The translations under genes were made by a program, and so were the position numbers. A DNA stretch of 64,000 nucleotides from DASQPA01 sp963756455 (lineage in GTDB: Bacteria; Acidobacteriota; Thermoanaerobaculia; Multivoradales; UBA5704): assembly GCA_963756455.1 (NCBI GenBank), contig CAVWNC010000001.1, positions 496,001 through 560,000 on the forward strand. Direction: 5' to 3'. Every line of letters starts with the position of its first letter. Within the stretch, counting starts at the first letter, position 1. The notes beneath the pieces were generated by a model. It ran no database searches. It had not been told where the DNA came from and was given only the letters and a program-made list of their open reading frames with translations. This document shows, piece by piece, positions 8,171 to 17,140 of the stretch.

Positions 8171-9076
8171 TCAGGAACCCGCCGGCATCTTCTCCAACTC
8201 CGCCAGCATCGCGTCGTCGAGCTTCAACAGCGCCGCGGCGGTGTTCTCCTCGACGTGATCCACCTTGGAGGTTCCGGGGATGGGGAGGATCACCGGAGAT
8301 TTCCGGAGCAGCCAGGCGATCGCCACCTGGGCGGGCTGGGCGCCGAGCTTCTCCGCGATCCGCGCGAGCGGGCCGCCGGGCTTCGCGAGATCGCCGGTCG
8401 CCAAGGGGAACCAGGGGATGAAGCCGAGCTTCTCCCGGGTGCAGTAGTCGAGCACGTCCTCGGACTTCCGGTCCGTCAGGTTGTAGCGGTTCTGGACCGA
8501 GACGATGGTGGCGAGCCGGCGGGCGGCCTCGATCTGCTCGACCGACACCTCCGAGAGGCCGAGGTGGCGGATTTTCCCTTCGCTCTGGAGCTCGACTAAG
8601 GCGCCGATCTGGTCTTCGAGCGCCACCTTGGGGTCGATCCGGTGGAGTTGGAGGAGGTCGATCCGGTCGAGCTTCAGCCGCCGCAGGCTCTCCTCGCAGG
8701 ACGCGCGGAGGTGCTCGGGCCGGCCGTTCGGCACCCATTCGCCGGGGCCGGGTCGCTCGAAGCCTGCTTTGGTCGCGAGGACGAGGCCGGCGGGATAGGG
8801 GTGGAGCGCCTTGGCGATGAGGCGATCGGCGACCGCGGGGCCGTAGGAGTCGGCGGTGTCGATGAGGTCGATGCCGAGCTCGACCGCCCGACGGAGAACG
8901 GCGACCGCCGCCGCGGGGTCGGCGGGCTCGCCCCAGACTCCGGAACCGGTGAGCTGCATGGCGCCGAAGCCGAGCCGATGGACCGGCAGGTCGCCGCCGA
9001 TCGAGAAGGTGCCGCTCTCTAAAGCGGGCCGGGTTTGCGTGGCCGCGCCGCTTGTGGGGGTAGACGTTACGCTCAT
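8171..9076 (-). CDS. Aldo/keto reductase
   Basis: 301 residues with the AKR barrel and its catalytic tetrad: Asp and Tyr in DTADSYGP, Lys in LATKAGF, His in LLQLHRID. The C-terminal IPGTSKVDHVEEN is the NADPH-binding end. It should reduce aldehydes or ketones with NADPH in the cytoplasm, substrate unknown. The start is supported by AGGAGG six bases upstream of ATG. It sits alone on this strand, ending at the hairpin array. Confidence 0.95.
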   Translation of the reverse strand: MSVTSTPTSGAATQTRPALESGTFSIGGDLPVHRLGFGAMQLTGSGVWGEPADPAAAVAVLRRAVELGIDLIDTADSYGPAVADRLIAKALHPYPAGLVLATKAGFERPGPGEWVPNGRPEHLRASCEESLRRLKLDRIDLLQLHRIDPKVALEDQIGALVELQSEGKIRHLGLSEVSVEQIEAARRLATIVSVQNRYNLTDRKSEDVLDYCTREKLGFIPWFPLATGDLAKPGGPLARIAEKLGAQPAQVAIAWLLRKSPVILPIPGTSKVDHVEENTAAALLKLDDAMLAELEKMPAGS

Positions 9077-9204
9077 GTTGTGCCTCCTGGTAGGACGTTC
9101 TCGCCGGCGTCGTTCGCCGTGAGAGCCACTGTGGCAGCCGCCTGGTATTTCGTCAAGAGCGCGAAGCCCTCGCGGCTTCGGTGGGAAGGGGAATGGCCCG
9201 GTGT

Positions 9205-9210
9205 TACACT
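9205..9210 (+). promoter_or_regulatory. -10 box of a probable leaderless promoter (antitoxin gene)
   Basis: TACACT followed by six bases and then ATG at 9217. Transcription would start at or next to the start codon, and no ribosome-binding site is seen. Confidence 0.5.
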
Positions 9211-9216
9211 CTGGAC

Positions 9217-9501
9217 ATGAGCCATGCCATCAAAGAGCGGGTTCGGATCAAGCCTGGAGGGGTGATTGAGATCTCACACCCGGATCTTCCTCCTGGCGAA
9301 GAGGCGGAAGTCATCGTGATGTTCGATCCCGCAGGAAAAAGGTCCCTTATGGAGCCAGCCAACGACTCGGGCCGGCCGATTTGGGAGATCATCGAGGAAG
9401 TAGGAGCTCAAGTCCCTGACTCCGAGTGGGCCAAGGTTCCGCAAGACCTGGCCAAGAACCTCGACCACTATCTCTACGGTGCTCCCAAGCAAGAGGAATG
9501 A
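9217..9501 (+). CDS. Antitoxin of a type II PIN toxin-antitoxin pair
   Basis: 94 residues. The N-terminus (KERVRIKPGGVIEISHPDLP) has the beta-strand pattern of DUF2281/AbrB-like antitoxins, and a hydrophilic C-terminal tail would wrap the toxin. Its stop overlaps the ATG of the PIN-domain gene (ATGA), the classic coupled order. The ATG at 9217 is preferred because it follows a -10 box by six bases. An upstream ATG at 9193 would sit inside the promoter. Expected role: neutralise the toxin and repress the operon. Confidence 0.75.
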   Translation: MSHAIKERVRIKPGGVIEISHPDLPPGEEAEVIVMFDPAGKRSLMEPANDSGRPIWEIIEEVGAQVPDSEWAKVPQDLAKNLDHYLYGAPKQEE

Positions 9502-9914
9502 GAGCCGTCTTTGTTGACACGGCCTACTGGATCGCGCTCCTCAATCCTCGCGATGCCCTACACACCAGAGTAAAGAACCTCTCTCCTACGCTCGTCGGCG
9601 TGCGTCTCGTAACGAGCGAGATGGTCCTGACAGAGCTCCTGAATGACTTTGCGTCCCGCGGTGAGGCTCTACGAAAAGCCGCGGTACGCACCACCGTTCG
9701 GCTCCGGGAGGAACCCCGGCTCCTCATCGCACCGCAAACGAGTGTCCTCTTCCAAGAAGCCTTGCTGCTGTATGCCGCCAGAACGGACAAGGCATGGAGC
9801 CAGACGGACTGCGCCTCTTTCTGCATCATGAAAGACCAGGGCATCACAGAGGCATTGACGCACGACCGTCACTTCCAGCAGGCCGGTTTCACCCCTCTAC
9901 TCCGAGAAGAGTAA
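9498..9914 (+). CDS. PIN-domain ribonuclease toxin (VapC-like)
   Basis: 138 residues starting MRAVFVDTAYWIALLNPRD. The first acidic residue lies in VDTAYW, the next in EMVLTELLNDF, and later acids in QTDCASFCIM and LTHDRHFQQAGF, the usual PIN metal-binding set. It should cleave RNA when free of its antitoxin. Translationally coupled to the upstream antitoxin gene by a 4-base overlap. Confidence 0.85.
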   Translation: MRAVFVDTAYWIALLNPRDALHTRVKNLSPTLVGVRLVTSEMVLTELLNDFASRGEALRKAAVRTTVRLREEPRLLIAPQTSVLFQEALLLYAARTDKAWSQTDCASFCIMKDQGITEALTHDRHFQQAGFTPLLREE

Positions 9915-10056
9915 AGCAAACCACAGGACTGCATCCTGTTCCTCGCTTCTGGCCTGGGCGAAATGCCCCGAAGCCGTGGCCGGGGTTAGAGAGGGTGAGC
10001 GCGCGCTCCGGAGTCTCTCCGCCGTCGTACAATGCCCGCTCTGGGAGGTAACTGCT

Positions 10057-11439
10057 TTGTCCATCAGTGTTTTCGACCTGTTCACCATCGGCATCGGCCC
10101 TTCGAGCTCGCACACCGTGGGCCCCATGCGGGCGGCCCGCTGCTTTTCCGAGCAGCTGGCGACGGACGGGGTGCTCGACCGGACGGCGCGGGTGCGGGTC
10201 GAGCTCTTCGGCTCCCTCGCCGCGACCGGCCGCGGCCATGGTACGGATCGCGCCGTCCTCATGGGGCTCGAAGGGGAGAGCCCGGAGGCGGTCGATCCCG
10301 ATCGGGTGGGCCCGCGGGTGGCGGCGATCCGGTCGGCGGGACGGATCTGCCTGCTCGGCCGGCGGGAGGTCCCCTGGCGGGAGGTCGACGACCTGGAATT
10401 CAACAAGCGGGACCTTCTCCCCGTGCACTCGAACGGCATGCGTTTCACCGCCTTCGACGCGGCGGGGGAGTCGCTCGAGCAGCGGGTCTACTACTCGGTG
10501 GGCGGCGGATTCGTCATCAACGAGGGCGCCTCGGGGGAGGATCTGGTGGTCGCCAATCCCACCCCGGTCGCCTATCCGTTCCACAGCGGCGAGGATCTTC
10601 TCGTCCTCTCGGAGGAGACCGGTCTCTCCGTCTGGGAGCTGATGATGGCGAACGAGCGGGCCTGGCGGAGCGACGAGGAGATCCGCGCCGGCCTCCTCCG
10701 CATCTGGGCGGCGATGCAGGCCTGCGTCGAGCGCGGCTACAAGCAGACGGGGGTGCTCCCGGGGGGGTTGAAGGTGCCGCGCCGGGCGCCCCGCCTCTAC
10801 GGCGAGCTCCTGGAGCGCGCGGCGGGAAGCCGCCCCGCCGACCCCTTGACCGTTCTCGACTGGGTGAACCTCTACGCGCTCGCGGTCAACGAGGAGAACG
10901 CGGCGGGCGGGCGGGTGGTGACGGCGCCCACCAACGGCGCGGCGGGGATCGTCCCCGCCGTCCTCCACTACTACCGCTTCCATACCCCGGGGGCGGACGA
11001 CTTTGGGGTGATCCGTTTCCTCTTGACCGCGGGCGCGATCGGCATCCTCTATAAAGAGAACGCCTCGATCTCGGGCGCCGAGGTCGGCTGCCAGGGCGAA
11101 GTCGGCGTCGCCTGCTCGATGTCCGCCGGAGCTCTCGTCGAGGCGCTGGGAGGAACGACGGCGCAGGTCGAAAACGCCGCCGAGATCGGCATGGAGCACA
11201 ATCTGGGTCTGACCTGCGACCCGGTGGGCGGCCTCGTCCAGATCCCGTGTATCGAGAGAAACGCCATGGGCTCGGTCAAGGCGATCAACGCCGCGAGAAT
11301 CGCCATGTCCGGGGACGGCTCGCACAAGGTCTCGCTCGATCGCGTCATCAAGACCATGCGGGAAACCGGGGCGGACATGAAGACCAAGTACAAGGAGACG
11401 TCGCGCGGCGGGCTGGCGATCAATGTGATCGAATGTTGA
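10057..11439 (+). CDS. sdaA: L-serine ammonia-lyase, iron-sulfur dependent
   Basis: 460 residues in one chain, as in E. coli SdaA. The N-terminus SISVFDLFTIGIGPSSSHT matches the family start, and the cluster cysteines appear in GCQGEVG, LTCDPVGG and IPCIERN. It deaminates L-serine to pyruvate and ammonia using a [4Fe-4S] cluster. The start is TTG at 10057 with GGGAGG nine bases upstream. This gives the family-length N-terminus, while an upstream ATG at 9976 would add an unrelated extension. A TACAAT at 10028-10033 could be its -10. Confidence 0.96.
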   Translation: MSISVFDLFTIGIGPSSSHTVGPMRAARCFSEQLATDGVLDRTARVRVELFGSLAATGRGHGTDRAVLMGLEGESPEAVDPDRVGPRVAAIRSAGRICLLGRREVPWREVDDLEFNKRDLLPVHSNGMRFTAFDAAGESLEQRVYYSVGGGFVINEGASGEDLVVANPTPVAYPFHSGEDLLVLSEETGLSVWELMMANERAWRSDEEIRAGLLRIWAAMQACVERGYKQTGVLPGGLKVPRRAPRLYGELLERAAGSRPADPLTVLDWVNLYALAVNEENAAGGRVVTAPTNGAAGIVPAVLHYYRFHTPGADDFGVIRFLLTAGAIGILYKENASISGAEVGCQGEVGVACSMSAGALVEALGGTTAQVENAAEIGMEHNLGLTCDPVGGLVQIPCIERNAMGSVKAINAARIAMSGDGSHKVSLDRVIKTMRETGADMKTKYKETSRGGLAINVIEC

Positions 11440-11441
11440 GA

Positions 11442-11477
11442 CTTGAGAAGATCTTCCTGCCAGGAAGCCTTCTCAAG
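11442..11477. terminator. Strong hairpin between convergent genes
   Basis: CTTGAGAAG (11442-11450) pairs with CTTCTCAAG (11469-11477), and an inner TTCCTG/CAGGAA pair extends the stem. It follows the sdaA stop and overlaps the end of the convergent gene. No U-run follows, so termination may be inefficient or Rho-assisted. Confidence 0.5.
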
Positions 11478-11679
11478 GACGACGTTTCGTGCGTTCCGAG
11501 ATAGGCGTTGCGCCCTGCGGGACCTCGTCAGGTCTCCCCAACTCGGCGTATAACGCGCGTGCCTTCCTGCGGTAGAAAGCGATCTTCTCGTCGGCAGTTT
11601 TACCCTCGAGCTCTGCATAGTGGGCGTCACGGATGCTTCTCGTCATCTCAACAGCTTTGATTCCAGGATGGCCCGACAT
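11473..11679 (-). CDS. Small partner of PIN toxin (putative antitoxin)
   Basis: 68 residues, mostly helical (KAVEMTRSIRDAHYAELEG, then EKIAFYRRKARALYAEL). It starts 2 bases after the stop of the PIN gene and has its own AAGGAG site. Small helical proteins of this sort commonly lie directly downstream of this PIN subfamily, so it is likely the antitoxin in reversed order. No DNA-binding fold is obvious. Confidence 0.6.
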   Translation of the reverse strand: MSGHPGIKAVEMTRSIRDAHYAELEGKTADEKIAFYRRKARALYAELGRPDEVPQGATPISERTKRRP

Positions 11680-11681
11680 GG

Positions 11682-12149
11682 TTAGTCTCCTTCAACGGTT
11701 GTCACTTCCCGAGGGGAGTAGATCTGTATCGGTTTGTAGCCTAGCTCCAAGCCGACGGAATTGAAAAGGCGTATCTTCTCGAATCGCACAATGTGTTTGA
11801 AGTTCCAACTCACCAAGAGATCCGCTTCCGCCACCGTTGCGAGAGCGATATGCAGACAATCAGCATAGTACTTCGGGGGCAGAATCTTTCGCGCTTGATA
11901 GCCGTCGGCGAGCTCGGTGGCCTCTCGGCTATTGGCGATGAAGTCATGCTCGACGTCTAGAAGCTCTTTGAGCTTACCTCGCACCCAAGCCGGCGCATCC
12001 TTCACTTCCGCTGCGACCATATCCGAGAGTATGGGTATAAAGCGGCCAGCTTTGAAATCGCCCACGAGCCCGTTCGACCAAGTCGCGAACTCTTCATCGA
12101 AGCAGCCTCCGATGACCGAAGTGTCAATGTAGATCCGCGACTTTTTCAT
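11682..12149 (-). CDS. PIN-domain protein, probable toxin
   Basis: 155 residues. IYIDTSVIGGCFDEEF gives the first metal acid, and PPKYYADCLHIALATVAEADLLVSWN gives the later ones with the usual AD-H-A spacing. It is a second PIN locus, distinct from the one at 9.5 kb: the toxin comes first and the small partner second. It should be an RNase. The ATG at 12149 begins MKKSRIYIDT, the normal PIN start. Confidence 0.82.
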   Translation of the reverse strand: MKKSRIYIDTSVIGGCFDEEFATWSNGLVGDFKAGRFIPILSDMVAAEVKDAPAWVRGKLKELLDVEHDFIANSREATELADGYQARKILPPKYYADCLHIALATVAEADLLVSWNFKHIVRFEKIRLFNSVGLELGYKPIQIYSPREVTTVEGD

Positions 12150-12287
12150 CGGAGTGACGTGCGGTCTCCGGGCTTTCTACATACCTTGCGACAGGAAGGC
12201 AGCTTCACCGCAGGAGTTTACCACGAAGAGAGCGCAAGCCAAGCGTAGGTTTCCTCGATTCCGCGTGATCAGGACGACGTTCACCTC

Positions 12288-12512
12288 CTACTCCCAATCC
12301 GTCTCCTCCAACCGCGCCAACGCTCGTTCGATCTCCTGCCGGTGCCGCTCCGGCGCGGCCTGGAGCTTGCGGGCCTCGGCCGGGGGAAGCAGGAGGTTCA
12401 GGCGCTCTTCTAAGAGGCGGCAGCGGTAACGGGCGGCGCCGTCCTCCGGGGGATTGCCGCGCCAGTACTCGACGAGCTGGTCGACGATCTCGATGGGGCG
12501 GCGCCCGTTCAT
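12288..12512 (-). CDS. Hypothetical small helical protein
   Basis: 74 residues, charged and helical, beginning MNGRRPIEIVDQLVEYWRG and with a long RLLEERLNLLLPPAEARKL stretch. Purine-rich AGAGAAGAAG precedes the ATG. I do not recognise a family. It lies alone between a PIN locus and a hydrolase gene. Confidence 0.45.
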   Translation of the reverse strand: MNGRRPIEIVDQLVEYWRGNPPEDGAARYRCRLLEERLNLLLPPAEARKLQAAPERHRQEIERALARLEETDWE

Positions 12513-12666
12513 GGCTTCTTCTCTTTACGGACGGCCGCCGGCCGCCGTTTCTCCATCGCTTCTTTCCATAGACACGCTTCCCCGCTTTATGGGCGACGTT
12601 TGTGGGCGACGCTTTGTGGGCGACAGCAAACGCCCCGGCGTTACCCGGAGGCGTCGCGGTGCGGTT

Positions 12667-13326
12667 TCAGAGCCCGCGCACGAAGTCGGCGACGGCCTCG
12701 ACGGCCTCTTCGAGGTTTCCCGCTTCGGTGCGGCCGGATGACTTTCTGGGCTTGAAGGAGTGGTCGCCGTCCTCCATCCAGACCAGGCGGATCGTGGGGG
12801 CGAGGTCGTAACCGGCGACTTCGGTGGGGGTGCCGAAATCGTCGCGGGTGCCCTGGACGATGAGGGTCGGGGTCTTCAAGGTGGCGAGATGGGCAGTCCG
12901 CAGGCGCGATTTGTCGCCCGGCGGATGGAAGGGGTAGCCGAGGCAGACGAGCCCCTTGACCCGCGCTTCGTCGGCGACGTAGCTCGCGATCCGCCCGCCG
13001 AGCGACTTGCCGCCGATGACGAGAGGAGCGCCGCCGCCGAGCTCCCCGATCACCTGGTGCCAGGTCTTCCGCAGGACCGGCTCGCGGTCGGGCGGCCGGC
13101 GCTGCCCCTCCCGGCGGGCGTGCATGTAGGGAAACTCGAACCGCACCACCCGCATCCCGCGCACGGCGAGGCCCGCCGCCATGGTGTTCATGTACGGCGA
13201 GTCCATGGCCGCCCCGGCTCCATGGGCGAGGACGACCGTGGGCAGAGGGGGGATTCCGGGGACGGGGTCGTCGATCAGGAGAGGGATCTCTGTGGCCACG
13301 TCCGCATTGTAGAAGAGTTGGGCCAC
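12667..13326 (-). CDS. Alpha/beta-hydrolase (KAT8/TEX30-type)
   Basis: 219 residues. The nucleophile elbow GGKSLGGRIAS holds Ser, an acid follows in GTRDDFGTP, and His lies in EDGDHSF, a complete catalytic triad. VVLAHGAGAAMDSPYMN forms the oxyanion region, as in small dienelactone-hydrolase-like proteins. The start is probably GTG at 13326, preceded by GGGGCAGG and lying just after the upstream TPM gene. Longer starts would sit inside that gene. GTG at 13299 is the alternative. Substrate unknown. Confidence 0.75.
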   Translation of the reverse strand: MAQLFYNADVATEIPLLIDDPVPGIPPLPTVVLAHGAGAAMDSPYMNTMAAGLAVRGMRVVRFEFPYMHARREGQRRPPDREPVLRKTWHQVIGELGGGAPLVIGGKSLGGRIASYVADEARVKGLVCLGYPFHPPGDKSRLRTAHLATLKTPTLIVQGTRDDFGTPTEVAGYDLAPTIRLVWMEDGDHSFKPRKSSGRTEAGNLEEAVEAVADFVRGL

Positions 13327-13339
13327 GCCTGCCTGCCCC

Positions 13340-14032
13340 TTACTTGGAGTCTGGGGAGCCGCGGCGCTGGCTGAACCTGTAGGCGAGCCAGCCGAGAACG
13401 CCGACGGCGACCAGGAGGAGAACGGCCAGGGCGCTGCGGCGCAGGACACCGGAGTCTTTCGCCGCTTCGACGGGTGCGGCAGCGGTCGCCGTCGGGGCGG
13501 TCGCCGAGCCGGGAGCGACTCCCAAGAGGTCCCGGGCGGAGGAGCGGGCACCGGCGAGGACGGCGCCGCCGGGATCGCCCTGGCGGAGCGCGGGGACCAT
13601 GTCGCGCTTGAGGATCGTGGCGGTCGCCTCCTGGAGCGACGGAGAGTTCAGGCCGCGACCGACGACGATCTCGAGCTGGCGGTCGTCGAGCGCCACGAAG
13701 ACGAGGACGCCTTTTCCCGCCTCGCGCCCGATGTGCCAGCGATTGAAAAGCTCGGTGGCGAAGGCATGCGAGGGGGCGTCGCCCGTCGTGCCGACCACGA
13801 CGACCATCAGCTCCTCGCCGTTTTTCGCTTTCACCTCGTTGCCCAGGCGGTCGATCTCGGCGAGCGTCGCCTTCGGCACCCGGCCGGTCAGGTCGACCGA
13901 CCAGCCCACCGGACGCGGGCTGGGAACGTCGGCGGCGGCGACGGCGTGGGCCGCGGTGGAGAGGAAGGCCAGGCCGAGGAGGAGGAGCGCCGCGAGGATA
14001 CGGGCGGGGACGATCGGGCGGGGCTCGCTCAT
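13340..14032 (-). CDS. TPM-domain membrane protein
   Basis: 230 residues: an N-terminal signal/anchor (ARILAALLLLGLAFLSTAAHA), an exported TPM domain with VVVGTTGDAPSHAFATELFNRWHIG and KGVLVFVALDDRQLEIVVGRGL, an Ala/Pro linker, and a C-terminal transmembrane helix (ALAVLLLVAVGVLGWLAYRF). TPM domains occur in envelope quality-control and photosystem-repair proteins and may have phosphatase activity. The start MSEPRP is chosen for its position just before the signal and a CTGGAG site. It leads into the hydrolase gene with a 13-base gap. Confidence 0.8.
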   Translation of the reverse strand: MSEPRPIVPARILAALLLLGLAFLSTAAHAVAAADVPSPRPVGWSVDLTGRVPKATLAEIDRLGNEVKAKNGEELMVVVVGTTGDAPSHAFATELFNRWHIGREAGKGVLVFVALDDRQLEIVVGRGLNSPSLQEATATILKRDMVPALRQGDPGGAVLAGARSSARDLLGVAPGSATAPTATAAAPVEAAKDSGVLRRSALAVLLLVAVGVLGWLAYRFSQRRGSPDSK

Positions 14033-14384
14033 GCGGGGAATCTCCAGGGGGAGGGGTGCGGGATCGTTTACGGCTGGGCGACGACCGGGGGATTCTACGG
14101 CAGTCGATCGCGAGCGCGAAGCGTACGGTGGCGCGAACACTCCGTATGATCTTCCATACGCTTCTTACGCGGCCCGGTCTCCTCGGCGCCGGTGCTTTAC
14201 AGGTGCCCCTGGAGCGCCGTCCGGGCGCTCTAACATCTATCCAGACAAAGGTTTAGGAGAGAGAGGAAGGACGCAGGCGAGGCGCCGCGGTGGGCCTCTC
14301 GGGGAGTGGCACCGTCGTTGCCCTAGGAGCCCCGCCGAACGCGAGGCCCGAACCGGGCCGTCGCCGTGAATAAGGAGACTCCCC
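14033..14384. promoter_or_regulatory. Divergent intergenic region upstream of the Omp85/sensor operon
   Basis: 352 bases with no supported gene. It contains a small dyad CGTATG-N6-CATACG (14143-14160), the sigma-54 promoter at 14307-14322 listed separately, and the AAGGAG site (about 14372) used by the TTG start of the first Omp85-like gene. The stretch 14200-14260 shows nothing clear. Confidence 0.6.
14307..14322 (+). promoter_or_regulatory. Sigma-54 (-24/-12) promoter
   Basis: TGGCAC, five bases, then TTGCC: the GG and GC doublets are spaced exactly 12 apart as RpoN requires. It lies about 60 bases upstream of the TTG start at 14385, so the operon it drives ends with a sigma-54 activator gene (19079-20530). 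Confidence 0.7.
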
Positions 14385-15692
14385 TTGCTACACGCCTACA
14401 GGTCGACCGGGTTCCGCTTTCTTCTCCTTGTCCTCGTTTTCCTCGCCGGCCTCGGCGGTCTCGGCACGGTGTCCGCCGCGCCCTATGCCCCCGCTCCCGC
14501 CATGTCCGCCCTGCCGGCCGGCACCGATCCGGCTGCGAGCTTCCTCGTCGAGAAGATCACCGTCGCCGGCAACCGCCGGGCCGCCTCGGCCCGCATCGTC
14601 GTCGAGGAGTCGCTCCTCCAGTCGGGGAAGAGCTATACGGAGGACGACCTGCGGATCGCTCTGCGCCGGATCAAGCGGCTGCCGTTCGTCGTCGAGGCGG
14701 ATTTCGCGCTCAACAAGAGGGACGAGGGCGGCGCGTACGAGCTGGTCTTCACGGTCCAGGAGATGGGGTCCCTCTTCGCCAACGTGCAGACCGAGAGGAA
14801 CGTCGGCGGCAGGGACCCGATCGCCTCGCTGGTGCCCTTTCCGCAGCCCGACGCCGCTCTCGCCGGCGACACGCTCCTCGGGCTTCAGGCAACCGTGGGC
14901 TCGACGGGGTTCGTCTTCGCGAGCGTCGGGGACTCCAACAGCTTCTCCCAGGCGGGATACACCCAATTCGGCCTCTTCGGCGCCGGCAGCTTCCTGAGCC
15001 TGGACCTGGCCTACGATCCGTTCGGCCACCGGATCACGCCCACGCTCACGGCGGGGGTGGCGCTCACCGCCAACCAGTCGCTCCGGGGGAGCGTGTCGCG
15101 TCTCCATTCGAGCGAGGGCTCCGGCCCCTTCCGCCTGAGCATCGAGGACCGTTCGGCCGAGCTCGACTGGCGCTACGACACGACCGACGATCCGTTCTTC
15201 CCCACCCGGGGGACCACGATCGATACGGATCTCACCTATGAGAGCTTCGAGGATCGGTCGCACGAGCTCGACGGCTCGGCGTTCAACCTGAGCGAGCACA
15301 TCGGCACCCTGCTGCTCTCCGGCCATCACCACCTGCCGCTCGGCGCGCGCCAGTCGCTCTCCTTCGGCCTGACCGGCTCCTCCTACCGGTACGACGAGGG
15401 CGCATCCTCGCCGGAGCTTTTGAACGGCCCCGGACCGACCTTCGGCTACCAGGGCACCGTCGACGTCGGGTACGCGGTCGACCTCCTCCAGGGCGAGCAG
15501 GCCTGGAGAGGCGGCAAGCTGCGCCTGGAGACGACGGCCTCCTACGGGACGGTTTCGATCGCCCGCAACCTGCGGAGCTTCGACCAGGTCGACCCGGTGC
15601 ACCAGCTGTCCCTCCGCGAGACCCTCACCTACCGGAGCCCCTGGGCGCTGGTGCGCCTGGCGCTTCTCTACAGCGGGAAGGTGATGCACTGA
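14385..15692 (+). CDS. Omp85-like outer-membrane protein, paralogue 1
   Basis: 435 residues. A signal peptide (FLLLVLVFLAGLGGLGTVSA) is followed by one POTRA-like domain (FLVEKITVAGNRRAASARIV to about residue 130) and a C-terminal barrel with alternating strands (RSAELDWRYDTTDDPFFPTR is the typical Omp85 turn). One POTRA is fewer than in BamA or TamA. The last residues (SGKVMH) lack a terminal aromatic. The TTG start has AAGGAG upstream, and the same start context is found in the following paralogue. Likely role: outer-membrane insertion or secretion of an unknown client. Confidence 0.75.
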   Translation: MLHAYRSTGFRFLLLVLVFLAGLGGLGTVSAAPYAPAPAMSALPAGTDPAASFLVEKITVAGNRRAASARIVVEESLLQSGKSYTEDDLRIALRRIKRLPFVVEADFALNKRDEGGAYELVFTVQEMGSLFANVQTERNVGGRDPIASLVPFPQPDAALAGDTLLGLQATVGSTGFVFASVGDSNSFSQAGYTQFGLFGAGSFLSLDLAYDPFGHRITPTLTAGVALTANQSLRGSVSRLHSSEGSGPFRLSIEDRSAELDWRYDTTDDPFFPTRGTTIDTDLTYESFEDRSHELDGSAFNLSEHIGTLLLSGHHHLPLGARQSLSFGLTGSSYRYDEGASSPELLNGPGPTFGYQGTVDVGYAVDLLQGEQAWRGGKLRLETTASYGTVSIARNLRSFDQVDPVHQLSLRETLTYRSPWALVRLALLYSGKVMH

Positions 15693-15823
15693 GGCGGGCG
15701 GCCTCACGCCTGAGAGCGCACGATCCGGCGGACCACCATATGATCTCGAGGTTTAGAGGAGAGTCGAGCGGCCCAACTTTTTGCCCGCGCCCGCAAGCGG
15801 TCGCGGAGCGTAAAGGAGATTCC

Positions 15824-17140
15824 TTGCCACACGCTGGTCGATCGGCCGGGGTTCGCTCTGTGCTCAAGATCCTCGCTCTTTTCGCCGCTCTCGCGGGCGT
15901 GGCGGCCAGAAGCGCCGCCACGCCCGCCACGCCCGCGATGCATGCCGCGGCTCCGATCGCCACGGCGGCCGGGGCCGAGCCGGCCCCGAGCTTCCTCTTG
16001 GAGAAGATCACCGTCACCGGCAACCGCCGGCCGGCTTCGGCCCGCATCGTCGCCGCGGAATCGCTGCTCAAAGAGGGGCAGAGCTACACCGAGGACGATC
16101 TGCGGATCGCCATCCGCCGGATCAAGCGGCTGCCGTTCATCATCGAGGCGTCCTTCGCGCTCAGGAAGGGGAGCGAGCGCGGCCGCTATGAGCTGGTCGT
16201 CACGGTCGAGGAAACGCGACCGATCTTCGCCGACATCGAAAAGCAGCAGGATGTGGGAGGCCGGTTCCCGATCGTGTCGGATCTGCCGTTCTCGCAGCCC
16301 AACGTCGACTTCGGGAGCGATTCCCTCCTCGGCTTTCGTGAGTTCGTGGGCTCGACGGGACTCGCCTTCGCGACCGTGGGGAACGCCCACAGCCTCTCCC
16401 AGCTGGGCTACACCCGCTACGACCTCTTCGGCGACGGCAGCTTCGCGAGCGTCGCTTTGGCCTACGATCCGAACGGTCACCGGTTCACTCCCGCGCTTTC
16501 GGCCGGGGTGCCGCTCACGGTCAACCAATCGCTCCGGGCGACCGTGTCGAGGGTCAAGTCGAGCGAGTCGAGCGGGTCCTTCCGCTTCGGTTTCGAGGAT
16601 CGCACGGCCGAGCTCGACTGGCTCTACAACACGACCGACGACCCACTCTTCCCCACCCGCGGGGAGGAAGCCCAGGCGACGCTCATCGCCCAGAGCTTCG
16701 ACGACCGGATCGGGCAGCTCTCCGGTACGGTCCGGGAGGGCCAGCACCTCGGTACCCTGGCGCTCTCCGGCCACCACCACCTGCCGCTTACCCGTCGCCA
16801 GTCGCTCACCTTCGGCCTCACCGGCTCCACCTACCGGTACCGCGAGTTCGCGACGGTGCCGGAAGCGTTGAACGGCCCCGGTCCGACCTACGGCTACCTG
16901 GCGACGATCGAGGCCGGGCATGCGGTCGACCTCTGGCAGGGCGAGCGTGCCCGGAGCTGGGGCGATCTCCGCCTGGAGACGACGGCCTCGTACGGGGCGC
17001 TGTCGACCGCCCGCAACCTGCGCAATACCGACGGGCCCGATCCGATCTACCAGTTTTCCCTGCGGACGACCCTCGTCTACCGGAGCCCCTGGGCGGTGCT
17101 GCGCCTGGGGCTCGTCTACAGCGGTAAGGTGATGCCGTGA
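15824..17140 (+). CDS. Omp85-like outer-membrane protein, paralogue 2
   Basis: 438 residues, clearly a tandem duplicate of the gene before it: FLLEKITVTGNRRPASARIV, a similar POTRA and the same barrel motifs (RTAELDWLYNTTDDPLFPTR). The TTG at 15824 with AAAGGAG upstream aligns with the start of paralogue 1 (both read leucine-x-His-Ala). An ATG at 15740 would add 28 residues before the signal peptide and is less likely. The 130-base gap upstream shares a short GGTTTAG-GAGAG stretch with the leader of paralogue 1, so the leader may have been duplicated as well. Confidence 0.75.
   Translation: MPHAGRSAGVRSVLKILALFAALAGVAARSAATPATPAMHAAAPIATAAGAEPAPSFLLEKITVTGNRRPASARIVAAESLLKEGQSYTEDDLRIAIRRIKRLPFIIEASFALRKGSERGRYELVVTVEETRPIFADIEKQQDVGGRFPIVSDLPFSQPNVDFGSDSLLGFREFVGSTGLAFATVGNAHSLSQLGYTRYDLFGDGSFASVALAYDPNGHRFTPALSAGVPLTVNQSLRATVSRVKSSESSGSFRFGFEDRTAELDWLYNTTDDPLFPTRGEEAQATLIAQSFDDRIGQLSGTVREGQHLGTLALSGHHHLPLTRRQSLTFGLTGSTYRYREFATVPEALNGPGPTYGYLATIEAGHAVDLWQGERARSWGDLRLETTASYGALSTARNLRNTDGPDPIYQFSLRTTLVYRSPWAVLRLGLVYSGKVMP

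Noticed and set aside
10032..11054. Long open frame overlapping sdaA
   Set aside because: Different frame from the unmistakable serine dehydratase; composition is Gly/Arg/Pro-rich as expected for a shadow.
15700..15823. Second sigma-54 promoter before Omp85 paralogue 2
   Set aside because: GG and GC in CGGCCCAACTTTTTGCC are 13 apart, one too many, and flanking bases do not match.
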